A stretch of 27,238 nt of DNA, taken from positions 1 through 27,238 of the IMG/VR virus record IMGVR_UViG_3300046792_000064; one strand, given 5' to 3'. The notes below the pieces were generated by a model. The model did not search any database. It saw nothing but the letters and a program-made list of their open reading frames with translations, and had not been told where the DNA came from. This stretch comes from a virus. Shown here piece by piece: positions 1 to 8,277 of the stretch. The number at the start of each line of letters is the position of its first letter. The first letter of the stretch is position 1. Position numbers and translations under genes: made by a program.

Positions 1-272
1 GATTCATTGGTGCGGTAGACGATGTGCGCATAGTTCTGATGATCGATGAACAGGCTGCCCATGACCACGATGTTGGCCCGAGTGAACGAAGCGATGCTGC
101 TCCATGTGTTGCCGTGGTCGGAGCTGCCGTACAAAGTCCACACGTTGCTGGCGAATGGTACGACTATGTACAGGTTCCCGGCCTGCGCTCCATCGACAGA
201 GATGTCCATACGGGCATAAGTCGGGTACTGGAATACCCCGTCCGTCAGTGTCGAGGCAGAGATCGTGGCCAT
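1..272 (-). CDS. Truncated tail protein with Asp-box (sialidase/BNR-like) repeat, cut by window edge
   Basis: The first 90 codons of a gene whose 3' end lies outside the window; no stop is met before base 1. The ATG overlaps the stop of the preceding gene as TAATG. Residues 51-57 read S-D-H-G-N-T-W, matching the Asp-box consensus (S-x-D-x-G-x-T-W) of sialidase-type beta-propellers, and the flanking sequence alternates short hydrophobic strands and turns as in such blades. Asp-box proteins bind or cleave glycans, and last place in the tail operon suits a host-surface recognition or depolymerising tip protein. That job is inference: one motif is visible, and Asp-boxes also occur in non-enzymatic propellers. 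Confidence 0.75.
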   Translation of the reverse strand, partial: MATISASTLTDGVFQYPTYARMDISVDGAQAGNLYIVVPFASNVWTLYGSSDHGNTWSSIASFTRANIVVMGSLFIDHQNYAHIVYRTNE

Positions 273-922
273 TAGAGGATTTCCTCCATATAGAAGCTGA
301 TCCAGTCGTTTGAGTCTACCGTGAGCACTCCGGTTCCCGATGTCCTGGCCCATTGCAGCTTGGCCGTGTAGGTTCCGGCGACCGGCTGAGCTGCCACGGA
401 CCGGACCGAGGTCCACATCATGTGCTGGTTAGCGACATTGAAGAAGTTACGTACGAGGTCGACCGTGCCGGAGCCGTCGCCGAGCAGGACGCCAATCGCG
501 AAGGTGGTCGTATTGACCGTTACGTAATTGCTAAGCGCAATGTTGAAGAACAGGTTGCTGGCAGAGTAGTGCTTCTCATAGGTGAACGTGATTGGGCCAG
601 GGAAATCGACGTATGTGCCTGACGTGGTGGTACCGGCAACCGGAGCGCCGAGGAAGCTCGCGATCGTATTACGCAGCGGCGTGTCATAATCGTTCGTGAC
701 TACCCAGTCGGAACCGAACCGAGTGAGCAGCACGCGGTCATTGGCCTGTACTGCCATGCCGCCGGCCACCTTGCACGGGATAGCCTGCGAAGATCCATCG
801 AAGATGACCATGACGCCGGAGTCAGAGCTGTCGTTCATGCATGAACCTACGGCATGACTTGCCCTAATCCGTGAATCAATACGCTGATCCACCATGGCGA
901 TAATCTCGTCATTGTACGCCAT
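272..922 (-). CDS. Minor tail protein with OB-fold-like N-terminal domain
   Basis: A 216-residue protein when started at the ATG that overlaps the upstream stop as TAATG. An in-frame ATG five codons earlier (937) has no ribosome site, so I prefer 922. The first 80 or so residues have the pattern of phage tail-tip OB domains: a short segment, a strand reading V-M-V-I-F-D-G, a pro/val-rich strand, then an N-D-R-V-L-L turn followed by G-S-D-W-V-V. The rest is Gly/Thr/Ser-rich beta sequence ending in D-W-I-S-F-Y. It sits between a hub-like protein and an Asp-box protein, so a tail-tip spike or fibre-attachment role is likely. No catalytic motif is seen. Confidence 0.8.
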   Translation of the reverse strand: MAYNDEIIAMVDQRIDSRIRASHAVGSCMNDSSDSGVMVIFDGSSQAIPCKVAGGMAVQANDRVLLTRFGSDWVVTNDYDTPLRNTIASFLGAPVAGTTTSGTYVDFPGPITFTYEKHYSASNLFFNIALSNYVTVNTTTFAIGVLLGDGSGTVDLVRNFFNVANQHMMWTSVRSVAAQPVAGTYTAKLQWARTSGTGVLTVDSNDWISFYMEEIL

Positions 923-2049
923 TACAGGAACCGCCATTCGTGCGTCATGTCAGCACCGTCGAAATCGTACGTCCACTTCGTAGCCTGAGCATCGATCCAG
1001 GTACCGACAGCGTTGTCGCTAAGCACGATGCGATCGAAATGCCAATGTAGCGGGTTAGGGCTTGTGGCATTCTGGTATACCCTCGCGACCGACTTATCGG
1101 CATCGATAGTGACCTGAGCTAGGTTGACAAGGCTAGGCTGATCGGCAGCGTCGACCCCCAACACCTTTGTGATCACACGGCCGGCACGCTCATCGACGCT
1201 CGTCGGTCCATCGGACTGATTGACGAACGTGTACATGCCGGCACCCTCCATCGGAGCGGCACCGTTAGTATTCGAGTTCAGGTAGAATACCCACTTATTC
1301 GGTGAGGCGAAGAAATCGAATAGGAGGTCCCGCTTAGGCGAGAGCATGGATGTCGACGGGTCCTGATTGTAGACCCATTCGGGCGAGCGCTGAATCGGGG
1401 TGATGTATTGCTGGACGCGCAGCACCCCCCACCAGTCGGAAAAGATGCCCTGATAGCCGATAGCTGCGCACAGATCGTTGACGACGGTCAGCCACGTCAA
1501 TTGCTGGTCGAATGCCCACACCTTGTCGGCCGGCAGGGTTGCCGTGTTGGTCCGGTCGATGCTGTATTGCGTGTAGCCACGAGCGATGAGGATTCCCTCG
1601 ATGGCGTCTGTGTAGAGCTGGCCCGCCGGCACGGATACGGCGTCGCCCACCGGATCGTCGAGGCCATTCAGGATGTCGAATCCCGACACGGCATAGACGG
1701 GCGGGTCGGTGCTGAAGTCACGCTGCGGAACCGAGACGTAATAGGCGCCCATATAGAACTTCGCTGTGATGATGCCATCGGTCAGCACAGTGTAGGGGCG
1801 GACGATTGCCTCACCCCAGTGTAGATCGCGAGAGATATTGAACGTTCCCGATGCGTGGAGGATGGCGTAACTGTCCCGCGTAACTGTCGATCCGCTCCCG
1901 AACGAATCAGAGATGTCATCGAGTACATTCAAATTCTGGTCGAGGAGTTCCATCCCTTTATCTATCTGGATGGATGCGGAGTTCTGGATGACCTGGACAA
2001 CCTGAGCCGTGGTCAGGTCTTGGCGAGGATAATCGGTCGGGTTCTGCAT
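922..2049 (-). CDS. Minor tail protein, probable tail-tip hub component
   Basis: A 375-residue protein third after the tape measure, where siphoviruses encode the hub/Tal-type protein at the base of the tail tip. An early segment (around residues 55-125) shows the strand pattern R-D-L-H-W-G-E-A-I-V-R-P followed by G-A-Y-Y-V-S and V-S-G-F-D-I-L, typical of actinophage minor tail proteins that resemble the gp27-like hub fold. The middle is Trp-rich and the C-terminus ends in H-E-W-R-F-L. There is no peptidase motif. The start overlaps the preceding stop as TAATG. The specific hub assignment is inferred from position and pattern. Confidence 0.8.
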   Translation of the reverse strand: MQNPTDYPRQDLTTAQVVQVIQNSASIQIDKGMELLDQNLNVLDDISDSFGSGSTVTRDSYAILHASGTFNISRDLHWGEAIVRPYTVLTDGIITAKFYMGAYYVSVPQRDFSTDPPVYAVSGFDILNGLDDPVGDAVSVPAGQLYTDAIEGILIARGYTQYSIDRTNTATLPADKVWAFDQQLTWLTVVNDLCAAIGYQGIFSDWWGVLRVQQYITPIQRSPEWVYNQDPSTSMLSPKRDLLFDFFASPNKWVFYLNSNTNGAAPMEGAGMYTFVNQSDGPTSVDERAGRVITKVLGVDAADQPSLVNLAQVTIDADKSVARVYQNATSPNPLHWHFDRIVLSDNAVGTWIDAQATKWTYDFDGADMTHEWRFL

Positions 2050-2423
2050 TAGACAACGTCCGTTGCCGTGACGCCCTTGAGAGCGATGGTCACATCGAAG
2101 AAGTTATCCGCCATGTATTCGACGGCCTTCAGCTCGAAATAGGTGCCATAGTATTTCTCGCCCTTGTGGTTTCGGACTACGACGGTCTCACCCTTCCATA
2201 GGCGGAGGGTCGCGAGATCAGCCGGCGGGACGTTGCGCAGCATGAATGCGTAGTCGGTCGTCTCACCAAATGTCGATACAGCTCGCTGACGGCCGCCGCC
2301 GTAGGTGCGAACCTGACCGGCCATACCGTAGTCCTGTTCGCGGCCCTGGCCAGACTGCGCAGACACAGAGGCACCGGTCGCCAATAGATTGACGAAGACC
2401 TTAGTCAGTGTCAGGGTCGCCAT
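2049..2423 (-). CDS. Small minor tail protein in the distal-tail position
   Basis: A 124-residue protein encoded directly after the tape measure, coupled on both sides by TAATG overlaps. It has a beta-rich pattern with a central basic, Gly-rich loop (Y-G-G-G-R-Q-R) and a C-terminal strand D-V-T-I-A-L-K-G-V. In siphoviruses this slot normally encodes the distal tail protein that closes the tube and seats the tip. The protein is shorter than the classical two-domain Dit (about 200-300 residues), so only the N-terminal ring-forming domain could be present. Function is inferred from position. Confidence 0.75.
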   Translation of the reverse strand: MATLTLTKVFVNLLATGASVSAQSGQGREQDYGMAGQVRTYGGGRQRAVSTFGETTDYAFMLRNVPPADLATLRLWKGETVVVRNHKGEKYYGTYFELKAVEYMADNFFDVTIALKGVTATDVV

Positions 2424-5400
2424 TACCGCCGCTTCCTCGATGCCGTAGTGATTCCTCCGCCCATGGCCCGCGCTGTGTCGTGGCCAACCTCGCCCAGCTT
2501 GTCAAGGATGTCCTTAAGAACCTCGATGACATCGTCCATCGTATCGGCCGTGGTGACCGTCTCGTGGCGACCGGTCTTGTTCAGTGCCATGGTGAGGCCC
2601 GGAGGCAGTAGACCACCACTGTCATACAGATTCGCATTCACGAGTCCGCCATTGGCGAACGCCGCCGTCTGGCCGAGCTGGGCCAGGGCAGCGAGCGCTA
2701 CCGCCTGCTCCTGGTCGTAGCGAGCGGGGAACGCGGAGACCTGGACGGCCTGAGCGAGGGCACCGGCCGAACCTCCCACGCTATGCTCCGCCGCCATGGC
2801 GCGGGAGACGAAGGAGTGCGTCGCTGTGGCCACGTTCAATGGGCTAGGCCAGCCGGCCGAAGGTCGTTGCTGAAGGAAGCCAAGCGAGTCGTGGTCAGTC
2901 GCGGTCTGGAGATTGCGGAATCCAGATTCGACGAAGCCTGCCTCGAAGAGTGCCAGCATGACGCGAGCGTCCGCGCCCATCGCCAGCGCTGTCTGATAGG
3001 CGATCTTCTCTACCTGCTTGTCGGCGAGGTTGCCATCATTGCCGGCAGCTCCACCAGCGATACAGATATCAGGCAGCTTCGAATCGATGAACGACTTAAT
3101 CTTGTCGATCAGCGTGTTGGTAACACCGCGAGCTTCGGGCTTGAAACCGGTGTCACCCTTCAGCTCGTTGTTCAGCCATCCCTTTACGGGGCCGCCGATG
3201 GTGTGGTCCCACAGAGCATCGAAGGCAACGCGGGCCGGGTTCGGGAAACAGAATCCGCCGCCGCCCTGGTCCTGGAATGCCCCGCCGCCGCCGACCGGGA
3301 TGTGGCCGTGGTTCGTGAACTTACCCGGTGACATATTGACATTGCCGATAAGGACGTGCGGCGGGGTCGCTTCGAAGTACAGGCCACCGATCGCGCCTGC
3401 CGTGTGGCCATCAGCGCCCGAGCCACCCTGCCAGCCAACGTTAAGGTCGTTCTCGCCACCCCATCCGGGCTGGAAGAATGCACCTTCATTCGATGTATCG
3501 AAGACGCGACCGTACGGCGACAGACCGTGCGCCATCTTCCACACCGCACCGACCAGGCCAGAACAGTCGTAGGCTCCGGGGCCGGCTGCGCCCATAACGT
3601 ACGGCTTGTCTTTCTGCTGATATAGCCACTGCTGAATGGAAAGAACTAGGCCGCCATCGGCGAAGGACTGCACGAGCCCACCGAGCGCGTACATCTGTGC
3701 ATCCCACTTGTTCTTCTTCTTCAGTGCAGATCCGGGATCTTCGCACAGTCCGCCAGCACAGAATCCCTGGTGCTCATAGGGAATGCCGGTGTTGCCATGC
3801 TCGATATTTCCGGTGTTGATTGCCTCAAGCACGCTGAGGTATTTCTTCGTGGCTGCGGCATTGATGACGAACTCGCCGTTAGACAGCCGAGCCGGAATAG
3901 AGTCGCTGGTGGGTCCGCCGGGTCCACTGACGAAACCACCGCTAGCGAAGTGCATTTCCGGGAGCGGGGGAAGGTTTACCTTGCTAGCGATGAAGTTCCA
4001 TGCCGGCCGGATGCCTTGCATATACACGGTGTTGACAACGAATGCGACAGGCGCGCGACAGAACTCCTTGATCTTGTCCCACGCAATGCGGATCGCCTCG
4101 ACGGCAGCGTTGAACGCCTCGGGGATAACGTCATGCACCGTGTGGTAGAGCGGACCGAACACGTTGGTATTGACCCACTGCCATACCGTATTGATCGCAT
4201 CCTTAATGGCATTCCAGACGGGAACCACGACGTTCGAATAGAGCCACTGGAACACCGAGCCGAGGACACGGATCGCGTCCTCCATGCCGTTCCATAGATC
4301 CATGAGGAAATGGCCGACAGAGTTGATAATCGACTGGATAGCCTGCCACACGGGATTGACGATATTGAAATAGAGCCACTGCCAGACGGAGCCGAGCAGG
4401 CGAATGGCCCCCCCGAGTACGGCGTCGAACAGTCCGACCAGGAACCCGACCACCGCACTGATGATGTTCTGGATTCCCTGCCACACGGGATTGACGATAT
4501 TGACCCACAGCCATTGCCAGACAGCTCCGAGCGCTGCGATCGTGGCGTGCAACGCTCCATTGAAAGTCGAGATGATCCAGCCGACTACGGCGTTAATGAC
4601 CGACTGTATGCCTTGCCAAACCGGAAGGACGACGTTGACGTACAGCCATTGGAATACTGCACCGACCGCCGTGATCGCCCCACGGATTGCCGGCCAGATT
4701 ACCCCGACGAAGAAGTTGGCGACGGCCCCCGCTGCGTCCTGGATTCCGTGCCAGGCATCGCGAGCCCATTGAGCCAGGTCTCTGTGGTACTTAATGGCGG
4801 ATATGACGATTCCTATAAGCGCGACAATCGCCAGAATAATAATGCCAATCGGGTTAGCATCCATAGCCGCGTTTAGTGCCCATTGCGCTGCGGTCCACGC
4901 AAGGACGGCGGCCCTAACGACGGCCATTGCTACGGCACTCGCAATCATCGCGACTTTCTGTAGGACCAACTGAAGCGTCAGCCGTGCCTGAGCGAGCGCC
5001 GACCCGTTAGTGATCGCCGTCCACGCGGCCTGGATTCCTCGGCCTACCGCAGTAGCCGCTGCCCACGCCTTAGTGGCAGCCGCATTAAGACCAAGGGCAG
5101 CAGAGTTGGATTTCTTCGCTACGGTGTCGGCGTCGGTCGCGACCGTTACGCCCTTCAGGCCGGTAATAGCGCCAGACAGGAATGTGGTGACGGTGCTGAT
5201 TACGCTGCCCAGCTTCCATGCCGTCCACAGCCCGGCTACAGCGATGGTCAATGCCTCGGTGACGGGCTTGTTGGTCTTCAGCCAGCCGGCCACGGCCTCA
5301 AGTGCAGGGTTGACCGCCGTGAGGATGGTTGCTGCCATTCCCGTGAAGATGGCGAGAATGGGAGAGAGCGCGTCAAGGAACTCCGCGAATGTGGGCAGCA

Positions 5401-6793
5401 GTGTGAGCACCTGAGGCCCGAGGATCGCGATGGAATCCTTAAGCCGCTGGAGCGTGGGGATCAACGCATCGACGATAGACTTGCCGGTCTCATTTAGGAA
5501 GTGGAATAGGTTCTCCAGATCCTTCTGGCCTTGCGGACTCTGAAGGAACACGCGGAACTTCTGCGTAAGCTGCTCGATGGTCGACAGTAGGTTGGTGCCG
5601 TCCGCGCTCGACGCATGGAAGAACTCGCCTATGATGATGGCCAGGTTCTTGATAATCTGCCACAGCACGAGTCCGGTATTGATGGCTTTCTGTAGCCATT
5701 CCTGGAGCTTGCCCGTCGCTTCGGCCTTCTGAATGAACCGGTCGAACGCTTGCGCCATCTCATTGATATAGCCGGCCAGCGTCACGAGAGCCGGAGCGCC
5801 AGCGTGCAGCAGGCGACCAAACGCATCGGTGACCGCGCCAGCGGCAGGGGTCAATACGCCGATAGCCTGGGCTGTGGCGTGCAGCGTGTCATTCAACCCG
5901 CGAACGAAGGATGCCGACGATGCGGCGTGAAGGATCTCCGCGGCAAATCCCCCCATCGCGTGAGCGATCTGCGGGAGCTGGTTATTCAGCACCGGGAAGA
6001 TGTTGTGCGCCAAGCCATCGAATTGCGCGATTACCGGACCCCAGAAGTTACCAGCGACAGCTTCACGCAAACCCTTGAATGCGCCCTGGAAACTGAGCAG
6101 AGCACCCACAGCGTTCTGAGCCGAAGGCGGAAGTGCAGCCATGTCGGTAGCAAATGCCTTCATGTTCCCCGAAAGGAAATCGTGAATTGCTGAGCCAACG
6201 CCGGAAGTGGCCAGCTTGAATACGCCCAGAGCTGCGGCGCCGCCGGTCAGCAGAGAGGGAAGGGCGACAGCACTGCCGATCAGTGGCGCCAGGGATGCAC
6301 CGAGGTTAACGACGGCCGGAGCTGCGGCTGCGGCTGCCCCACCAATGAGGGCGAACTTCGATGCGAGCACTCCAGCGACAGTGCTAAATATGCTGCTCTG
6401 TCGAAAGCCCGAGCCGAACCGGTCGCCCGCTTCATGTCCCGCTTCTTCGCCAGCGATGCCGGCTTCGAGCTTCAGCTTTTCCTTGAACAGCTCCATCTGC
6501 GCGATGCCTTCCCTGGCATCGACACGCAGCGAAGCAGTGGGGGATGACCGGGCGATCTCTTCCAGCTTGGCCTTGACCCGATCGATCTCGATAAGCGCCT
6601 CGGTGGGGCTGGCCCTCAGGTTAATCTCCGGCAGATTGAGGGCGCGGAGGCGGGCATTGATAGCCTCACCTGCCGCGCTCCCCGCCGCCTCGCCACCTCG
6701 GAGGCCGGCGGCCCGCATCTTAGCTGCGAGGTCGGTCTCGAATCCCGTGGCGTCGGGACGTACGCGGATGTAAGCGTCGGCCAGTGTCGACAT
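2423..6793 (-). CDS. Tape measure protein with NlpC/P60-like and lytic transglycosylase-like domains
   Basis: A 1456-residue protein, the longest gene here, that sets tail length and is ejected during infection. The start has a GGAGGG ribosome site. Residues about 1-130 are alanine-rich and helical, followed by long hydrophobic segments. About residues 710-890 hold four Trp-rich repeats of 44-45 residues. The loop G-G-F-V-S-G-P-G-G and I-P-A-R-L-S-N-G-E-F-V-I is a hallmark of actinophage tape measures. An NlpC/P60-type site follows: C1077 in Y-D-C-S-G-L-V and H1130 in D-G-H-T-A-G. A lysozyme/transglycosylase-like segment has E1289 in V-E-S-G-F-R-N and F-L-Q-Q-R-P at 1306-1311. Both enzymes would open peptidoglycan at DNA entry. 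Confidence 0.96.
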   Translation of the reverse strand: MSTLADAYIRVRPDATGFETDLAAKMRAAGLRGGEAAGSAAGEAINARLRALNLPEINLRASPTEALIEIDRVKAKLEEIARSSPTASLRVDAREGIAQMELFKEKLKLEAGIAGEEAGHEAGDRFGSGFRQSSIFSTVAGVLASKFALIGGAAAAAAPAVVNLGASLAPLIGSAVALPSLLTGGAAALGVFKLATSGVGSAIHDFLSGNMKAFATDMAALPPSAQNAVGALLSFQGAFKGLREAVAGNFWGPVIAQFDGLAHNIFPVLNNQLPQIAHAMGGFAAEILHAASSASFVRGLNDTLHATAQAIGVLTPAAGAVTDAFGRLLHAGAPALVTLAGYINEMAQAFDRFIQKAEATGKLQEWLQKAINTGLVLWQIIKNLAIIIGEFFHASSADGTNLLSTIEQLTQKFRVFLQSPQGQKDLENLFHFLNETGKSIVDALIPTLQRLKDSIAILGPQVLTLLPTFAEFLDALSPILAIFTGMAATILTAVNPALEAVAGWLKTNKPVTEALTIAVAGLWTAWKLGSVISTVTTFLSGAITGLKGVTVATDADTVAKKSNSAALGLNAAATKAWAAATAVGRGIQAAWTAITNGSALAQARLTLQLVLQKVAMIASAVAMAVVRAAVLAWTAAQWALNAAMDANPIGIIILAIVALIGIVISAIKYHRDLAQWARDAWHGIQDAAGAVANFFVGVIWPAIRGAITAVGAVFQWLYVNVVLPVWQGIQSVINAVVGWIISTFNGALHATIAALGAVWQWLWVNIVNPVWQGIQNIISAVVGFLVGLFDAVLGGAIRLLGSVWQWLYFNIVNPVWQAIQSIINSVGHFLMDLWNGMEDAIRVLGSVFQWLYSNVVVPVWNAIKDAINTVWQWVNTNVFGPLYHTVHDVIPEAFNAAVEAIRIAWDKIKEFCRAPVAFVVNTVYMQGIRPAWNFIASKVNLPPLPEMHFASGGFVSGPGGPTSDSIPARLSNGEFVINAAATKKYLSVLEAINTGNIEHGNTGIPYEHQGFCAGGLCEDPGSALKKKNKWDAQMYALGGLVQSFADGGLVLSIQQWLYQQKDKPYVMGAAGPGAYDCSGLVGAVWKMAHGLSPYGRVFDTSNEGAFFQPGWGGENDLNVGWQGGSGADGHTAGAIGGLYFEATPPHVLIGNVNMSPGKFTNHGHIPVGGGGAFQDQGGGGFCFPNPARVAFDALWDHTIGGPVKGWLNNELKGDTGFKPEARGVTNTLIDKIKSFIDSKLPDICIAGGAAGNDGNLADKQVEKIAYQTALAMGADARVMLALFEAGFVESGFRNLQTATDHDSLGFLQQRPSAGWPSPLNVATATHSFVSRAMAAEHSVGGSAGALAQAVQVSAFPARYDQEQAVALAALAQLGQTAAFANGGLVNANLYDSGGLLPPGLTMALNKTGRHETVTTADTMDDVIEVLKDILDKLGEVGHDTARAMGGGITTASRKRR
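4220..4670 (-). repeat. Four Trp-rich 44-45-residue repeats inside the tape measure
   Basis: Units begin with G-(A/S)-V-(W/F)-Q-W-L and continue V-(N/V)-P-V-W-(Q/N)-(G/A)-I. On the + strand the shared (c/g)agcca(t/c)t core recurs at 4643, 4508, 4373 and 4241, giving periods of 135, 135 and 132 bp. The copies differ at many third positions, so the duplication is old and the protein sequence is under selection. A helical repeat of this kind would change tail length in steps if copies were gained or lost. Confidence 0.9.
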
Positions 6794-7072
6794 TTACATC
6801 CCTCCTGCCGCCTGCCTTGCCTCGTACCGTTCGGCCGCTGTGCCCTCTGATCGTTGGCGGCGTTGCTTCCCCTTGAATAGAGCGGCGTAAACGACATCCT
6901 GCTCCGTGTCGGGCTTTACCTTCGGCAGCTCGGACATCAGCCAGTCTTCCCAGGCGAGGCGTTCCTCCATCAAGTCAGGTATCTCTATGTTCTCATCTCC
7001 TGCTAGCCTAGCGTGTACCGCAGCCATCCACCCCATGCGATGCTGTTCCTTCGCGTCGTCGAGCAGGACCAC
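6794..7072 (-). CDS. Tail assembly chaperone, downstream (T-type) frame
   Basis: The 92-codon reading given here starts at the first available start codon, a GTG, but this is probably not a true start. No ribosome site precedes it, and the same frame continues open upstream past 7312 with protein-like sequence (around 7117-7075: G-A-L-G-T-L-S-L-H-Q-L) and no ATG, GTG or TTG. This is the classical arrangement in which the upstream chaperone frame is extended by a -1 ribosomal shift. The acidic/Trp segment E-R-L-A-W-E-D-W-L and a basic tail follow. The long product would bind the tape measure and recruit tail-tube subunits. The next gene is the tape measure, as expected. Confidence 0.85.
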   Translation of the reverse strand: MVLLDDAKEQHRMGWMAAVHARLAGDENIEIPDLMEERLAWEDWLMSELPKVKPDTEQDVVYAALFKGKQRRQRSEGTAAERYEARQAAGGM

Positions 7073-7110
7073 ATAGACGAATGCGCAGAGCTGGTGGAGG
7101 CTCAGCGTTC

Positions 7111-7620
7111 CTAGTGCGCCGCCTCGCTCGCCTGCTGTACGGCCCGCTGAAGGTCCGGGCGACCCTCCAACGCGGCATATGCTGCGTCCTCGACTGGCAG
7201 CTCTGCGCTCTCGATGGCGCGGTGGTTGCCCCGCGAGGAGGAGACGGCCTTCGATTTCTTGTTGGTTGCGGGCAGCGTAGATGCAGAGTCGGGTGACGGC
7301 GTTGTAGGGAAAGCAGCCGTTGCCTCCACGATGACCTTCGAAAGGGTCATGAGGTCGTTCAACGTCTGTCGATTTTCCTTGGCCAGCTTCCAGAAATCGG
7401 ACCAGTCCTCATCGTGGATCTGCTGTTTCAGGAAGTCCATCGTGATCTTGACGCCCTCGGATTCGTTCTCCTCGTCGATCTCCATAGCCTTCGCCATGAA
7501 ATCGAGGTACACGAGTTCGCCGGACTGGGGGTTGACGCGGATCGTTTTGCCGAAGTAGCCGAAGGTCAGCTCCTCCATGTCGTCGTGCGCCACACCGAAG
7601 TCGCCCAGATTCTTAGCCAT
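7111..7620 (-). CDS. Tail assembly chaperone, upstream (G-type) frame
   Basis: A 169-residue protein lying between the major tail protein and the tape measure, the invariant place of the siphovirus tail chaperone. The start has a GAGAGGGA ribosome site. Residues 1-100 are acidic and ordered in appearance (F-G-Y-F-G-K-T-I-R-V-N-P, then M-D-F-L-K-Q-Q-I). Residues 105-135 form a Ser/Thr/Pro/Lys linker, and an Ala/Glu-rich helix ends the protein. A -1 shift within this gene would add the frame encoded at 6794-7114. The short and long forms together chaperone the tape measure in the cytoplasm and are absent from the finished virion in characterised phages. Confidence 0.9.
   Translation of the reverse strand: MAKNLGDFGVAHDDMEELTFGYFGKTIRVNPQSGELVYLDFMAKAMEIDEENESEGVKITMDFLKQQIHDEDWSDFWKLAKENRQTLNDLMTLSKVIVEATAAFPTTPSPDSASTLPATNKKSKAVSSSRGNHRAIESAELPVEDAAYAALEGRPDLQRAVQQASEAAH
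7306..7312 (-). promoter_or_regulatory. Candidate -1 frameshift heptamer TTTCCCT
   Basis: Read on the minus strand in the chaperone's own frame, codons are GCT TTC CCT, so the heptamer T TTC CCT fits X-XXY-YYZ exactly. It is the only perfect heptamer I found between here and the end of the upstream frame. The downstream frame is stop-free from this point to 6794. Against it: the site lies about 200 nt before the upstream stop, earlier than usual, and Y is C rather than the usual A or U. A shift nearer 7120 on a non-standard slip site is the alternative. Confidence 0.5.
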
Positions 7621-7640
7621 GTCTCCCTCTCCATGTAGAC

Positions 7641-7677
7641 GAATGCCCGGCCCGTGTAACCGGCAGGCCGGGCATTC
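7641..7677 (-). terminator. Perfect 12-bp hairpin after the major tail gene
   Basis: The arms gaatgcccggcc (7641-7652) and ggccgggcattc (7666-7677) are perfectly complementary around a 13-base loop. The hairpin lies in the 78-bp gap between the major tail protein and the tail chaperone. No T-run follows, which is common for high-GC actinobacterial terminators. A partial terminator here would lower expression of the chaperone and tape measure relative to the tube protein, which is needed in many more copies. Confidence 0.75.
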
Positions 7678-7698
7678 ATTAGCTTACACGGATCACGC

Positions 7699-8277
7699 TT
7701 ACGCGCGAGAGGTGCCAGCGGTGTAGAACTTGAACGGGAACCCGGACGCCGGGATCTCGAAGTTGAACTGGCAGGGAATCGCCGCGTACTTCGGGGCCTT
7801 GTCGAACGAGGTCTTAATCGACCCACCCTGGACGCCCTGGTACACGATGATGCGCATGGTCCCATCGAGGGATTCCCACCCGAGCATGGCTCGGACTTCC
7901 GAGCCGGGGGTCGGGGGCACGTAGCTGTTGAGCTGCGTAGCGCCCGAGCCGGAGACGACGGAGAGCGTGCCACCGTTGAGGGCGCGGCTCCAGTTGGTCA
8001 GCGTGTAGTTCGCGAGAGCGAAGGCGAACGATCCCTGTCGGTCCGTGGTGGCCCACTTGATCGGATCGAAGAACTCCGCTACCGACACGGCCGCCAGCTT
8101 CGTCTCGTACGTGAAGTCCGAACCGGACTCCGTCGCGCCGAGAGAGAGCCAGGCACCGGGCCAGGCGTCAGTGAACTTCGAACCCGAGACGGTGTTCGCA
8201 GGCTCAGCCGACAGTAGCGGCGCCCAGAAGAGATAGCCGGGGTCGGTCAACACGACCGGGGTTGCGGTAGTGGGCAT
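7699..8277 (-). CDS. Major tail protein (tail tube)
   Basis: A 192-residue beta-rich protein immediately before the tail chaperones, the normal place of the siphovirus tube subunit. It has the usual features: a start P-T-T-A-T-P-V-V-L-T-D-P-G-Y-L, a segment W-L-S-L-G-A-T-E-S-G that resembles the W-x-x-L-G-x-T-x-x-G loop of actinophage tube proteins, and a Phe-rich C-terminus (F-N-F-E-I-P-A-S-G-F-P-F-K-F-Y). Subunits stack as hexameric rings around the tape measure. The ATG overlaps the upstream stop as TAATG. A strong hairpin follows the gene, in keeping with a product made in large amounts. Confidence 0.92.
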   Translation of the reverse strand: MPTTATPVVLTDPGYLFWAPLLSAEPANTVSGSKFTDAWPGAWLSLGATESGSDFTYETKLAAVSVAEFFDPIKWATTDRQGSFAFALANYTLTNWSRALNGGTLSVVSGSGATQLNSYVPPTPGSEVRAMLGWESLDGTMRIIVYQGVQGGSIKTSFDKAPKYAAIPCQFNFEIPASGFPFKFYTAGTSRA

